This document shows, one piece after another, positions 1-8,979 of a stretch of DNA of 64,000 nt. Source of the stretch: Thermoleophilia bacterium SCSIO 60948 (GTDB lineage: Bacteria; Actinomycetota; Thermoleophilia; Solirubrobacterales; 70-9); NCBI GenBank assembly GCA_021496505.1, contig CP053031.1:372001-436000 (forward strand), read 5' to 3'. A program made the translations under genes and the position numbers. Every line of letters starts with the position of its first letter. The first letter of the stretch is position 1. The notes beneath the pieces were generated by a model, which saw only the letters and a program-made list of their open reading frames with translations, ran no database searches and was not told the origin of the DNA.

Positions 1-102
1 CCGCTACTCCGAACGCCCATCGGTGTTTGGGGGGTCGTTAGTCGGGGGCAACTTCGGGCGCGTCACACGCTCTTGTGCCTCCTGTCACCGGGAGACATTG
101 TT

Positions 103-849
103 TTGAGGAAGTCATCGGCGGCCGCCGCTGCCACCGCGCTCTGTGCGCTCGCGATCGCGGTTCCCGCAGGCGCGGTCGTCACGCCGATCCCGCCCGGCGG
201 TGACTACTACGAGGAGGCGTGTCCGAAGCCGATCAACGGCGTGGCACTCCAGTCAGACTCCGCTCCGGACAGGGTCATCGGCACTCCGAAGCGAGACCTG
301 CTCAAAGGCGGAGGTGGCAACGACATCGTCTCCGGCCTGGGCGGAATCGATTGTCTCTACGGAGGCCCGGGGTCCGATCTCGTCGACGGCGGCCCGGCTC
401 CCGACCTCGGTCTGCTCGAAGGGGGCGACGACGAGTTTCGGGGCGAGGGTGGCTCGGATGCTTCACGCGGTGGCGGCGGCGATGATTTGATGATCGGCGC
501 CGGCGGCCGCGACACGCTGATCGGCTCGCCTGGTGACGACCAGATCAACGGCGGCTCGGGTTCCGACGGTCTCGCGGGCGAGGCCGGCGCGGACAGCCTC
601 GTCGGAGGGCCAGGAGACGAGGTGATCATCGCCGGATTCGGCAAGGACGCAGTCCGCGCCGGTGGAGGCAATGACCGTGCCTACACCGAGGACGGTCAGC
701 GCGATCAGGTCAACTGCGGCGGGGGTCGCGACAAGGCGTTCGTCGACCGCCGCGACCGCGTCTCGCGCAACTGCGAGCGGGTTTCCGTCGGCGCCGGGAA
801 GGGCAAGGCAAGCGCACCCGCGCTGAGGCTTACGTTGATCTCGCCTTAA
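103..849 (+). CDS. Secreted RTX-like (hemolysin-type Ca-binding repeat) protein
   Basis: A signal peptide (Arg-Lys followed by an Ala-rich hydrophobic stretch) precedes about eight glycine/aspartate nonapeptide-like repeats of the GGxGxD type, such as GGGGNDIVSG and GGPGSDLVDGG. These are the Ca-binding beta-roll motifs of RTX proteins. The C-terminus carries a DRVSRNCERV-like tail. The TTG start at 103 has a GGAG Shine-Dalgarno 8 nt upstream; a longer frame opens at 73 but lacks this. No enzymatic domain is visible, so only an extracellular Ca-binding structural role can be inferred. Bases 1-102 hold no recognisable gene. Confidence 0.75.
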   Translation: MRKSSAAAAATALCALAIAVPAGAVVTPIPPGGDYYEEACPKPINGVALQSDSAPDRVIGTPKRDLLKGGGGNDIVSGLGGIDCLYGGPGSDLVDGGPAPDLGLLEGGDDEFRGEGGSDASRGGGGDDLMIGAGGRDTLIGSPGDDQINGGSGSDGLAGEAGADSLVGGPGDEVIIAGFGKDAVRAGGGNDRAYTEDGQRDQVNCGGGRDKAFVDRRDRVSRNCERVSVGAGKGKASAPALRLTLISP

Positions 850-991
850 GACGCTCGACAGTCGGCGATCAATCGGCGTGGAGGCAGCGTTCGGGATTTA
901 TGTTTGCTGAACGTATGTCACCAAGTCGGCCCATGGATGGAGTCTGGTGAGGCGACGACACCCCCCAACCCGTACACGGAACGGAGAACCG

Positions 992-1384
992 ATGAAGAGA
1001 CTTGCGATTCTGGGGCTGGCCATTCTGGTCTGCTTCGGAGCGGTGAACATCGCCACCGCGAAGCCGGGCAAGAAGTTCGAGACTCGGGTGAGCATTGGGA
1101 CCGAGCGCGAGAACGGAAACGTCATCGCCTTCAAGGGCAACGTCCGCTCGAGCAAGGAGCGCTGCGAGATCGGCCGGGTTGTCCGGATCATCAAGCGCGG
1201 CGACGGTGAGATCGGTCGTGCTCGCAGCGATCAGCGTGGCCGCTACCGGGTTGCCTTCGGCGGCGAGGACGAGTACGCCGAAAACGGCCGCTACTTCGCC
1301 AAGGCCTCGCCGAAGTTCCTGAACAAGAGCGGTAACACCCGTCTCTGCAAGGTCGGCAAGTCGCGGACGATCACCGTCGGCTAA
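992..1384 (+). CDS. Small secreted protein, unknown function
   Basis: The product is 130 aa, with a clear signal peptide (MKRLAILGLAILVCFGAV, then ATAKPG) followed by a Lys/Arg/Gly-rich domain with two Cys. The mature part has the alternating pattern of a small beta-sandwich, comparable to carboxypeptidase-regulatory-like modules, but no family is certain. The start at 992 is chosen because GGAG lies 6-9 nt upstream and the signal peptide begins there; the frame is open further upstream. A hairpin follows the gene. Confidence 0.65.
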   Translation: MKRLAILGLAILVCFGAVNIATAKPGKKFETRVSIGTERENGNVIAFKGNVRSSKERCEIGRVVRIIKRGDGEIGRARSDQRGRYRVAFGGEDEYAENGRYFAKASPKFLNKSGNTRLCKVGKSRTITVG

Positions 1385-1422
1385 CGACCGCCGCCCGCGG
1401 GCGGCACAAGCATCTGCTCGAG

Positions 1423-1456
1423 ACGGGCGTCGGTCACCAGGCTGGCGCCCGTTTTC
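1423..1456 (+). terminator. Hairpin terminator after the small secreted gene
   Basis: ACGGGCG (1423-1429) pairs with CGCCCGT (1446-1452) and is followed by TTTCGTT. It separates the secreted gene from the rpmG-secE-nusG unit. A second GC-rich dyad lies at 1391-1404. The 1385-1629 gap otherwise holds no tRNA or small gene that I can see. Confidence 0.5.
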
Positions 1457-1512
1457 GTTCCGGCTCCCGATCACGGCCACGAATCGCCTGCCGCGCCTCG
1501 CCTCGGGCTCGC

Positions 1513-1518
1513 TATCCT
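1513..1518 (+). promoter_or_regulatory. Candidate -10 (TATCCT) for rpmG-secE-nusG
   Basis: TATCCT sits about 110 nt before rpmG in the only AT-containing patch of the gap. GCTCGCTAT immediately before and into it recurs at the rpsL -10 (GCTCGCTATATT, 59010-59021). No convincing -35 is visible. Confidence 0.35.
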
Positions 1519-1629
1519 GAGCCGCAGCCTCACGTTCGATGTCACGATGGACATCGGCCGCGGAGGTCTTTTTTCTGTCAGGACCGTCGCGACGCCAAGC
1601 GACGGCAATGACCCGAAGAGGAGCAGCCC

Positions 1630-1794
1630 GTGGCTCGCGGAGACGTTCGAATCGCCGTCACACTCGCCTGCGAGGAGTGCAAGCGGCGCAATTACCAGAC
1701 CAACAAGTCGCGCCGCAACACGCCCGACCGCGTCGGCCTGCGCAAGTACTGCCGCTGGTGCGGCCACCACACGGCGCACCGCGAGACCCGCTAG
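1630..1794 (+). CDS. rpmG: 50S ribosomal protein L33
   Basis: A 54-aa basic protein with two CxxC pairs (CEEC near residue 14 and CRWC near residue 41), the zinc-ribbon form of L33. The frame reads R-R-N-Y-Q-T-N-K then [10 protein letters not shown], typical of the family. The GTG start has GAGGAG about 7 nt upstream. It precedes secE by 21 nt, the usual actinobacterial order rpmG-secE-nusG. Confidence 0.93.
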   Translation: MARGDVRIAVTLACEECKRRNYQTNKSRRNTPDRVGLRKYCRWCGHHTAHRETR

Positions 1795-1815
1795 GCGCCG
1801 GAGCCTCCGACCCGG

Positions 1816-2388
1816 ATGGCGAAGTCCCGCGCACAGCGAAAGGCCGAGCAGCGTAAGCGCGCTGCGGCCGAGGCCCGCCGCAAGGAGGGCCAGGCACAGC
1901 ACGACACGGAGGTCGGTCGCTCGGCCGACGTCGACGAGGCCGAGCTCGCCGAGCGCGGCGTCGACCTCGATCAGCTGAGGGGAAAGCCCGGCGAGCAGCC
2001 CGAGCCGGCGGCACCCGCGCCCTCGCGCGCCGATGTCGGCCGCCCGTCCGACGCCGACTCGGGCGACGGCGTCGGCAGCGAGTCGGTCGGCGGGATGAGC
2101 CGCCGAGAGCAGAAGCGAGCCGAGCGCGCCGAGAAGCGCGAGCGCGAGGAGCGCGCCAAGGCCTCGGCCGAGCGCCGCCAGGCAAAACCGGTCGCCCAGC
2201 CCAAGCAGCGCGGCCGGATTCTCACCTTCTTCGCATCCTGCTGGGCTGAGCTCAAGAAGGTCCAGTGGCCGGATCGTCCTACGCTGATCCAGGCAACGAC
2301 GATCACGATCGTGTTCATCGTCATCGTCTCGGCCTACCTCGGGGCGCTCGACGCGATCTTCTCGCAGCTCGTCGAGCTGATCCTCTGA
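1816..2388 (+). CDS. secE: Preprotein translocase subunit SecE with long charged N-terminus
   Basis: The C-terminal ~60 residues are a standard SecE: an amphipathic segment with AELKKVQWPDR, then one transmembrane helix (TITIVFIVIVSAYLGAL). This anchors SecE in the SecYEG channel. The first ~125 residues are a low-complexity, highly charged extension rich in Ala, Arg and Glu. That makes the protein 190 aa, against 60-130 aa in most bacteria. It lies between rpmG and nusG. The ATG at 1816 fits the context; a shorter start at Met94 (GGMSRREQ) cannot be excluded. Confidence 0.93.
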   Translation: MAKSRAQRKAEQRKRAAAEARRKEGQAQHDTEVGRSADVDEAELAERGVDLDQLRGKPGEQPEPAAPAPSRADVGRPSDADSGDGVGSESVGGMSRREQKRAERAEKREREERAKASAERRQAKPVAQPKQRGRILTFFASCWAELKKVQWPDRPTLIQATTITIVFIVIVSAYLGALDAIFSQLVELIL

Positions 2389-2435
2389 CGTCCCCGAACC
2401 ACCACCTCAGGAAGTCCAAGAGCTAAGAAGAACCC

Positions 2436-2957
2436 ATGTTTCGCTGGTACGTGATCAACACCTACTCGGGGCACGAGAACAAGGTCAAGAACAACCTCGA
2501 GCACCGCGTCGACACGATGTCGCAGCGCTCCGCCGTGCGCCAGGTCGTTGTCCCCACCGAGCAGGTTCAGGAGCTCAAGGACGGCCAGCGCGTCTCCGTC
2601 GAGAAGCGCACGATGCCCGGCTACGTGCTGGTCAACATGGAGATGACCGACGGCGCCTGGGGTCTCGTCAAGAACACCCCCGGAGTTACCGGCTTCGTCG
2701 GCTCGCGCAACAAGCCGATCGCGCTCTCGCAGCCCGAGGTCGACCGCCTGCTCCACCGCGAGTCCGCCGAGCGCCCGCGCGCCAAGGCGCAGTTCACGAT
2801 GGGCGAGTCGGTCAAAGTCGTCTCCGGCCCGCTGTCTGACTTCACCGGGGAGATCGCCGAGATCAACGAGGACGCGGCGAAGCTCAAGGTGCTCGTCTCG
2901 ATCTTCGGCCGCGAGACCCCGGTCGAGGTCGGCTACGACCAGGTGAAGAAGGTCTAG
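2436..2957 (+). CDS. nusG: Transcription termination/antitermination factor NusG
   Basis: 173 aa with the NGN domain at the N-terminus (WYVINTYSGHENKVK, then MPGYVLVNMEM) and a C-terminal KOW domain (G-P-L-S-D-F-T-G-E-I, ending VEVGYDQVKKV). NusG binds the RNAP clamp and links to Rho or to ribosomal protein S10. This is the compact form without the long acidic N-terminal extension found in Streptomyces-type NusG. It is downstream of secE. The usual next gene, rplK, is 10.3 kb away. The 2958-3079 gap has only a weak CGGGA/TCCCG hairpin and the AAAGTCCTCGGT motif at 3022-3033. Confidence 0.96.
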   Translation: MFRWYVINTYSGHENKVKNNLEHRVDTMSQRSAVRQVVVPTEQVQELKDGQRVSVEKRTMPGYVLVNMEMTDGAWGLVKNTPGVTGFVGSRNKPIALSQPEVDRLLHRESAERPRAKAQFTMGESVKVVSGPLSDFTGEIAEINEDAAKLKVLVSIFGRETPVEVGYDQVKKV

Positions 2958-3079
2958 AGCCGCTTCGCCTGGGTCGGGACCGTTCCCGGCCGCGTCCCAA
3001 AACGCCTCGGTAGGCCGCGCAAAAGTCCTCGGTCGGAAGCCCCGCTTTTCGGGTAGCTGAGCCGGTTTCCGCCTGTACC

Positions 3080-5884
3080 GTGCGGCGGGTGAGTCACGGT
3101 GGACTTCTGAGGGGGAGCGCCCATCTCCGTGCTGCGATCGCCGCGGCTTTGCTCACGGGACTCGCCCTTCTGCTCGCACCGCTCGCCGCCGAGCTGCCGC
3201 GCGCAGACTCGCCGACGGCTTCGCCCGCGTCCGCCTACGGCGAACTCCCGCTCGGGTTCTCGCCGAATACCGGGTCGCAGTCGTCCGCGGTCGAGTTCTC
3301 GACCAGCACCGCCGCCGGCTCGGTGGCGCTGACCCGCGACGGCGCCGTGATCACGCCGAACGCGCCCGGGGCCGACCCGGTGCGGATGACGCTCGCGGGC
3401 GCCGCCCTCTCGAAACCCGCCGGCACCGAGCGGTTGCCCGGCGTCGTCAACGACTTCCGCGGCAACGACCCGAGCCAGTGGCAGACGAACCTCCCGACCT
3501 TCGCAAAGGTCACCTATCCGAGCGTCTATCCCGGCATCGACGTCGACTACTACGGGCGCGACGGCACGCTCGAGTACGACTTCCGCGTTGCCGCGGGAGC
3601 CGACCCGTCGCGGATCGGCGTCGACTTCGGCGGGGAGCCGGTCCGGGTCGCGCCGAGCGGCGCACTCGTGGTTGGTCGCGGCGAGGCGGTGATCCGCCAG
3701 GCGGCACCGGTCGCCTACCAGTCCGGTCCCGACGGTCGTGAGCCGGTCGCCTCCCGCTTCGAGATCGACCGCGGGGTCGTCGGCTTCGAGCTCGGCGGCT
3801 ACGACACCTCGCGTCCGCTCGTGATCGACCCGCTGGTCCTCGCCTACTCGACGTATCTCGGCGGCGCGGACGCCGACTACATCAACGACATCGCGCTCGA
3901 CGGGTCGAACAACGCCTATCTCGTCGGCGACACGATCTCCAACGACTTCCCGACCCAGGGTGCCTACCAGGGCACCAAGGGCGGTCCGACCTCAGGCGAC
4001 TACGACCGCGCCGACGCGTTCGTGACGAAGCTCAACCCCTCGGGCTCCGCGCTCATCTACTCGACCTACCTCGGCGGCGAGCGCAACGACCTAGCCCGCG
4101 GGGTCGCGGTCGATGCCAGCGGCAATGCGTATCTCGCCGGCGAGACCCGGTCCGACAACTTCCCGGTCACGCAGGGCGCGTACCAGACGACGCCCGGCCG
4201 GACCGGCGGTTACGCCGACGCCTTCATCGCGAAGCTCAACCCCTCGGGCAGCGCGCTTTCGTATTCCACCCGCCTCGGCGGTACGAGCGACGACGAGGCG
4301 AACGCGATCGCGATCGACAGCTCAGGCAACGCCTACGTCACCGGGATCACGAACTCGCGCAGCGATGCCACGGCCGATCCGCCCCAATCCCGCTTCCCGA
4401 TCGCGGGAATCTTCCCCGGCGGGGGCGAGTCGGGCAACGGCTACAGCGACGACGCCTTCGTGACGAAGCTGAACGCGAACGGGACCAATATCGTCTACTC
4501 GGACTACATCGCCTCAACCGGGCTAAACGACTCGAGCCAGGGTCAAGGCATCGCCGTGGACTCGAGCGGGCGCGCCTACGTCACCGGCAACATCAGCGGG
4601 CCGAACATGCCGACAACCGCGTCGAAGTACGAGGGGGCGACGCCGGGGCCCGGCGGGGGCAATAGCAGCGACGGATTCCTCTTGAGGATTTCCGCGACCG
4701 GCGCCGCCCTCGACTACTCGACCTACTTCGGCGGCACCAGCGACGACTATCCGAACGACGTCGCGATCGACTCGAGCGGCCGCGCGTTCGTCGCCGGTTC
4801 GACTCAGAGCGGCGACGGGTTCGACTTCAAGAACGAGTTTCAGCGCCATCAGGGTCTCGTCTATCCAGACGCCTTCCTGACGGTTCTCGACCCCTCGCAG
4901 TCGGGCTCGAACTCGCTCGCCTACTCGACTCTGCTCGACGGGACCCAGGCCGCATCGGCGGCCGCCGTCGAGGTCGACTCCGCCGGCCACGCTTATGTGG
5001 GCGGCTACACCAGCGGGCCGTCGAGCTTCCCGGCCAAGGACCCGATCTCGAACAGCAGCCAGGGGTCGGCGTTCCTGACCAAGTTCGACGTCTCGCAATC
5101 CGGCGCGAACTCGGTCATCTACTCGACGACGCTTCCGCAGGGCGGGTTCCTCGGCGCTGGGGTCAGCGGCCTCGCCCTGTCGGGGACCGACGCCTACATC
5201 GCCGGCACGACCCAGAACACCACCTACCCGAGCACGCCCGGGGCCTTCCAGCAGCAGTCGGACTCCACGGCCGGCTACTACACGCCGGACGGGTTCGTCT
5301 CGAAGATCACGGAGACCGACGGGTCCGATACGACCCCGCCGGAGACGACGATCACCGGCGGGCCGACGAACGGCAGCACGACCTCGGACTCGACGCCGAC
5401 GTTCAACTTCGAGTCCTCGGAGACCGGGTCGTCGTTCGGGTGCAGCGTGAACGGTTCGGCTCCGAGCCCGTGCAGCGCGCCCTTCACCACGTCGCAGCTG
5501 AGCGAGGGCACGAACACCTTCTCCGTGGTTGCGACGGACGCCGCCGGCAACACCGACCAGAGCCCTGCCAGCGTCACCTTCACGGTCGACACGGGCCCGC
5601 CGCCCGATACGACGCCGCCCGAGACGACGACCAAGGGCGCCGACGCGCGCACGATTCGCTCGCGGAAGTTGCCGGTCAGCGTGAAGTTCGAGTTCTCGAG
5701 CTCGGAGCCAGGATCGAGCTTCCGCTGCAAGCTCGACTCCGGTGCCTACAAGCCCTGCACCTCGCCGAAGCGCTTCACGATCGGTCGCGGCGTGCACCGT
5801 GTCTACGTCAAGGCGACCGACGCGGCCGGCAACGAGGACGCGACGGCGGCCGTGGTCCGGGTCACGGTCAAGAAGAAGCGCTAG
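3080..5884 (+). CDS. Large secreted SBBP beta-propeller protein with C-terminal Ig-like repeats
   Basis: The 934-aa product has a hydrophobic signal region at residues ~18-40, then an N-terminal beta domain (~50-260). About eight SBBP-type repeats follow (residues ~260-730), each containing Y-S-T-Y-L-G-G, then A-x-D-x-S-G-N-A-Y-x-x-G. Two Ig-like repeats end the protein, with paired Cys in F-x-C-x-x-(N/D)-G...CSAPF / CKLDSGAYKPCTSP and DAAGN. The same Cys-containing repeat ends the subtilisin at 44402-46327. It is probably an extracellular or surface structural protein. The start is uncertain: GTG 3080 has no good ribosome site and later starts are possible. Secretion as a polymer-binding or adhesive protein is inference. 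Confidence 0.85.
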   Translation: MRRVSHGGLLRGSAHLRAAIAAALLTGLALLLAPLAAELPRADSPTASPASAYGELPLGFSPNTGSQSSAVEFSTSTAAGSVALTRDGAVITPNAPGADPVRMTLAGAALSKPAGTERLPGVVNDFRGNDPSQWQTNLPTFAKVTYPSVYPGIDVDYYGRDGTLEYDFRVAAGADPSRIGVDFGGEPVRVAPSGALVVGRGEAVIRQAAPVAYQSGPDGREPVASRFEIDRGVVGFELGGYDTSRPLVIDPLVLAYSTYLGGADADYINDIALDGSNNAYLVGDTISNDFPTQGAYQGTKGGPTSGDYDRADAFVTKLNPSGSALIYSTYLGGERNDLARGVAVDASGNAYLAGETRSDNFPVTQGAYQTTPGRTGGYADAFIAKLNPSGSALSYSTRLGGTSDDEANAIAIDSSGNAYVTGITNSRSDATADPPQSRFPIAGIFPGGGESGNGYSDDAFVTKLNANGTNIVYSDYIASTGLNDSSQGQGIAVDSSGRAYVTGNISGPNMPTTASKYEGATPGPGGGNSSDGFLLRISATGAALDYSTYFGGTSDDYPNDVAIDSSGRAFVAGSTQSGDGFDFKNEFQRHQGLVYPDAFLTVLDPSQSGSNSLAYSTLLDGTQAASAAAVEVDSAGHAYVGGYTSGPSSFPAKDPISNSSQGSAFLTKFDVSQSGANSVIYSTTLPQGGFLGAGVSGLALSGTDAYIAGTTQNTTYPSTPGAFQQQSDSTAGYYTPDGFVSKITETDGSDTTPPETTITGGPTNGSTTSDSTPTFNFESSETGSSFGCSVNGSAPSPCSAPFTTSQLSEGTNTFSVVATDAAGNTDQSPASVTFTVDTGPPPDTTPPETTTKGADARTIRSRKLPVSVKFEFSSSEPGSSFRCKLDSGAYKPCTSPKRFTIGRGVHRVYVKATDAAGNEDATAAVVRVTVKKKR

Positions 5885-5949
5885 CGCCGGGACGGAGAGG
5901 CCGTTTCGGGCGCCCTTTCGCTTCGGGCCGCCCGTCCTAGGATTGGGGT

Positions 5950-6468
5950 ATGGCTGAGAAGACTGAGAAGGCGATCCTTGCCGGCGGCTGCTTCTGGGGC
6001 ATGGAGGACCTGATCCGCAAGCGCCCCGGCGTCGTCTCGACACGGGTCGGCTACACCGGTGGAGCGGTCGAGAACGCGACCTACCGAAATCACGAGGGCC
6101 ACGCCGAGGCGATTGAGATCGTCTTCGATCCCGAGGCGACGAGCTACCGCGACATCCTCGAGTTCTTCTTCCAGATCCACGACCCGACGACGCTCAACCG
6201 TCAGGGCAACGACGTCGGCTCGAGCTACCGCTCAGCGATCTTCCCGGTCGACGACGAGCAGCGCCGCGTCGCCGAGCAGACGATCGCCGACGTCAATGCC
6301 TCAGGTCGCTGGCCGGGCGAAGTCGTCACGACGATCGAGGACCTCGGCCCGTTCTGGGAGGCCGAGCCCGAGCACCAGGACTACCTGCTGCGGAACCCGT
6401 ACGGCTACACGTGCCACGTCATCCGCCCGCAGTGGACGCTCGAGGGCGCAGGCAGCGCCGCGGGCTGA
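5950..6468 (+). CDS. msrA: Peptide-methionine (S)-S-oxide reductase MsrA
   Basis: 172 aa with the catalytic GGCFWG motif (Cys14), the conserved GYTGG, and the segment FFQIHDPTT...[10 protein letters not shown]. MsrA reduces methionine-S-sulfoxide in oxidised proteins, using thioredoxin. A second Cys near residue 155 (YTCHV) may serve as recycling cysteine. TAGGAT at 5938-5943 lies 6 nt before the ATG with no Shine-Dalgarno, so the transcript is probably leaderless. It is a single gene, not fused to MsrB. Confidence 0.95.
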   Translation: MAEKTEKAILAGGCFWGMEDLIRKRPGVVSTRVGYTGGAVENATYRNHEGHAEAIEIVFDPEATSYRDILEFFFQIHDPTTLNRQGNDVGSSYRSAIFPVDDEQRRVAEQTIADVNASGRWPGEVVTTIEDLGPFWEAEPEHQDYLLRNPYGYTCHVIRPQWTLEGAGSAAG

Positions 6469-6536
6469 ACTCGCACAACGACGGCTGAGTGAGAGGCCCG
6501 GCGCGATCGCCGGACGAACGATCGCGCCGGTCGGCG

Positions 6537-6659
6537 CTAGGCGCCGGTCTGCTGGCCTACTACCGCGGCGGCGTCCTCGGTGCTCGCCACGGTGTCGGTC
6601 TGCTCTGGGTCGGCGTCGAGCTGCTCGAGCAGCATCAGGCGCGCGTCGCGATCGGTCAT
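6537..6659 (-). CDS. Small acidic protein, 40 aa, unknown
   Basis: A 40-codon frame on the minus strand starts at ATG 6659 with a good AAGGA ribosome site 8 nt upstream. It reads M-T-D-R-D-A-R-L-M-L-L-E-Q-L-D-A-D, then a Thr/Ala/Val-rich tail ending Q-Q-T-G-A. Third positions are strongly GC-rich, as in real genes here. It fills an otherwise empty 305-bp gap between msrA and the next plus-strand gene. No family is recognised; an overlapping plus-strand frame (6489-6746) is less convincing. Confidence 0.45.
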   Translation of the reverse strand: MTDRDARLMLLEQLDADPEQTDTVASTEDAAAVVGQQTGA

Positions 6660-6774
6660 AAGAGAATCCTTAACAGGCCGGGCGGTCCGTCGGTCGCACC
6701 AACCGGTGGCGTCGTTCGTCCCGAGGGCCTATTTTCCCTGATCTGATTCAGCGCTCGACTGGGCCGGGGGGCCG

Positions 6775-8043
6775 ATGACTTTTCGACTCATGCGACGGGC
6801 GCTGGCGAGCGCCGCTCTGTTGGGAATCGCGATTCCGGCCACCGCGGGGGCCGACTGGACGGCACCCAAGGACCTGCCCTCGACCCGCGTCGAGCAGGTC
6901 GAGGCGACGATGAGCCCGCAGGGGAACGCCACCGTCGTGGCGGTGGGGATCGCGGGGCCGGCCGACGTCTACACCCGGGCGCCCGCCCGGGGCTCCGGCT
7001 TCGTCCAGGTCCTTTCAGCGGGCCCGTGCGTCGACGTGGCGGAGTGCCGGGTGTCGCTCGACGCGGGCGCGAAGAAGGGCTGGGTCATGGGCTACGAGGG
7101 TAAGTACGACGAGAACCCAGGCGTCTCCTCGACGCTGACCGCGTTCGCCGCCAAGGCGACCGGCGCGCTCGGCGTGACGGACCTCGCCGGCCCCTACGGC
7201 GGTGTCCAGCGCTTTGCCGTTCAGGTTGCCGCGAACGGGACGAATCGCGCCGTCGCCGCCTGGGGAGACGGCTCGAGCCTCATCGCGGCGACGAAGAGCG
7301 GCACGAGCAACCAGTTTGGAGAGTCGCGGAACCTCGTCGAGGCCAACGCGGGTCCGCCGGACGTGGCGATCGGCAAGGACGGGACGGCGGTCATCTCGGC
7401 CCGCTTCGGGTCGGACAACCTCCTCGGCCTGCGTCGTGCGCCCGGAGAGGACTGGGTCCGCACGGCGCCGGAGATTCCGGGGGTCGATCAGATCTCCTCC
7501 GCAGTCAACTCGAAGGGCAAGACCTGGACCCTCTTCACCGCCGAGGGCGCGACCTGGTTCAGGGTCTGGCGCCCCGCCGAAGCGGACTACGTCAACAAGG
7601 AGGTCCTGTGCTTCGGGGGTGAGGCGACGAGTCCGCCGAGCGTCGAGATCGGACCCGACGACCAGCCGCGGGTCGCGTTCACGAACGAGCTCGGCGAGTT
7701 GCGGGTCTCCTCGCTCGAGGGCACCTGCCGCGTGCGTCCGTACGTCATCGGGGGCGAGCCCGTCCTCGACTACTCCTACGACGTGCGCGGGAAGCGCGCA
7801 GTGCTCGCCTGGGTGCAGGAGCTGCCGACCTCGACGCCCGAGGACCCGCGCTATGTGCTGCGCGCCAAGACCGGCCCGGTCGACGGTCTGAAGCGGGCGA
7901 AGACGGTGCGCGTCACCGGCAACCCCGACCAGGTCTCGGCGAGCGTCGACGCGAAGGGCAACGCGATCGTCGCCTACCGCCGGAACACTGAGGAGCGCGA
8001 GCTCGGCGCCGAGGTCCTCAGCTACCGCGCGCCGGGCCTTTGA
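6775..8043 (+). CDS. Secreted beta-propeller-like protein, unknown
   Basis: 422 aa with an N-terminal signal peptide (MRRALASAALLGIAIPATAGA after a short MTFRL). The rest alternates short beta segments with motifs such as A-V-A-A-W-G-D-G, K-D-G-T-A-V-I and A-K-G-N-A-I-V-A-Y-R. This is typical of degenerate propeller blades of actinobacterial secreted proteins. A G-rich ribosome site (GGGGGG) precedes the ATG. The stop overlaps the TTG start of the next gene by 4 nt, so the two are probably co-translated. No catalytic motif is visible. Confidence 0.75.
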   Translation: MTFRLMRRALASAALLGIAIPATAGADWTAPKDLPSTRVEQVEATMSPQGNATVVAVGIAGPADVYTRAPARGSGFVQVLSAGPCVDVAECRVSLDAGAKKGWVMGYEGKYDENPGVSSTLTAFAAKATGALGVTDLAGPYGGVQRFAVQVAANGTNRAVAAWGDGSSLIAATKSGTSNQFGESRNLVEANAGPPDVAIGKDGTAVISARFGSDNLLGLRRAPGEDWVRTAPEIPGVDQISSAVNSKGKTWTLFTAEGATWFRVWRPAEADYVNKEVLCFGGEATSPPSVEIGPDDQPRVAFTNELGELRVSSLEGTCRVRPYVIGGEPVLDYSYDVRGKRAVLAWVQELPTSTPEDPRYVLRAKTGPVDGLKRAKTVRVTGNPDQVSASVDAKGNAIVAYRRNTEERELGAEVLSYRAPGL

Positions 8044-8852
8044 CGCTGCGCCTGCATCACCTCGACGCGGGTCGGATGAACCCGCCGGGAATCAGCCTCG
8101 GCAACGACTCGGGGACGATCGCCAACCACGTCGTCGCGATCGAGCTCCCCTCGGGCGACCTGGCGCTGATCGACACCGGCATCGGGTCGCAGGCGCGCCG
8201 GGATCCGGTCCGCTACCTCGGGCCGGTGCCCGGAAGGGCTTTCCGCCCGGACCGCGACCCGAAGCGATCGGCGCTCGCCCAGCTCGAGGCGATGGGCCGG
8301 TCCTCGGCTGAGGTCCGGCACGTCCTCATCACCCACCTCGACGGCGATCACGCGTCTGGCCTCGTCGATTTCCCCGATGCGACGGTGCACGTCCACCGAG
8401 TCGAGCGTGAGACCGTGGAGAACCCCCCGCTGCGCGAGCGCGGGCGTTTCGTCGCAGCCGACTGGGCCCACGGACCGAAGTGGTCTGAGCTCGAAACCTC
8501 GGGCGGCGGTGACTTCGAGGGGATTCCCTCGCGTGAGATCGAGGGGCTGGAGGTCGAGGTCCTGGCGCTCGAGCTGCCGGGACACACGCGGGGCCACACG
8601 GGCTACGCGGTGCGAATCGGCGACGGGTGGTTCGTCCACGCCGGCGACGCGTTCTACCACTCCGGGTTGCTCGAACCCGGCGGTCGTCAGAGCCGCTTCT
8701 TCACACTGTTCGAGCGCCTGGTCGCAAGCCAGCCGCAGCACCTGGCGCCGAACCACGAGCGCCTGCGCGCGCTCGCGTCACGCGCCGACGTCGAGGTCGT
8801 CTGCACGCACAGTCCCGAGCTGCTCCAGCGCTCGCGCGCGCGGACGACCTGA
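8040..8852 (+). CDS. MBL-fold metallo-hydrolase (lactonase-like)
   Basis: 270 aa of the metallo-beta-lactamase fold. It has L-I-D-T-G near residue 40, the metal-binding THLDGDHASG motif near residue 100, ELPGHTRGHTGY near 180, VHAGDAFYH near 200, and a late histidine (LAPNHERL). The layout resembles AHL-lactonase/glyoxalase-II relatives. The first motif is HLDGDH, whose leading H-x-D-x-D-H order matches H-x-x-x-D-H rather than the canonical HxHxDH, so the metal site may be altered. The substrate is unknown. It starts at TTG, overlapping the preceding gene by 4 nt. Confidence 0.85.
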   Translation: MTLRLHHLDAGRMNPPGISLGNDSGTIANHVVAIELPSGDLALIDTGIGSQARRDPVRYLGPVPGRAFRPDRDPKRSALAQLEAMGRSSAEVRHVLITHLDGDHASGLVDFPDATVHVHRVERETVENPPLRERGRFVAADWAHGPKWSELETSGGGDFEGIPSREIEGLEVEVLALELPGHTRGHTGYAVRIGDGWFVHAGDAFYHSGLLEPGGRQSRFFTLFERLVASQPQHLAPNHERLRALASRADVEVVCTHSPELLQRSRARTT

Positions 8853-8979
8853 GGGCCCGGACCGCGCGAGCTCGAGCCGCGCGGCGGCGGTTCCCGTCCC
8901 CGATCGATTCCCATGCCCCCGGTCGATCGGGCGAAAGTCCTCGGTTGACTCGCGCGGACCGACGGGCGAGTGTCAGCGG

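Noticed and set aside
1385-1629. tRNA gene before rpmG-secE, as in many bacteria
   Set aside because: No cloverleaf or T-arm consensus could be found; the GTTCGAATC at 1646 is inside rpmG.
6489-6746. 85-aa plus-strand frame after msrA
   Set aside because: No ribosome site or family; the opposite strand has a better small frame with a Shine-Dalgarno.
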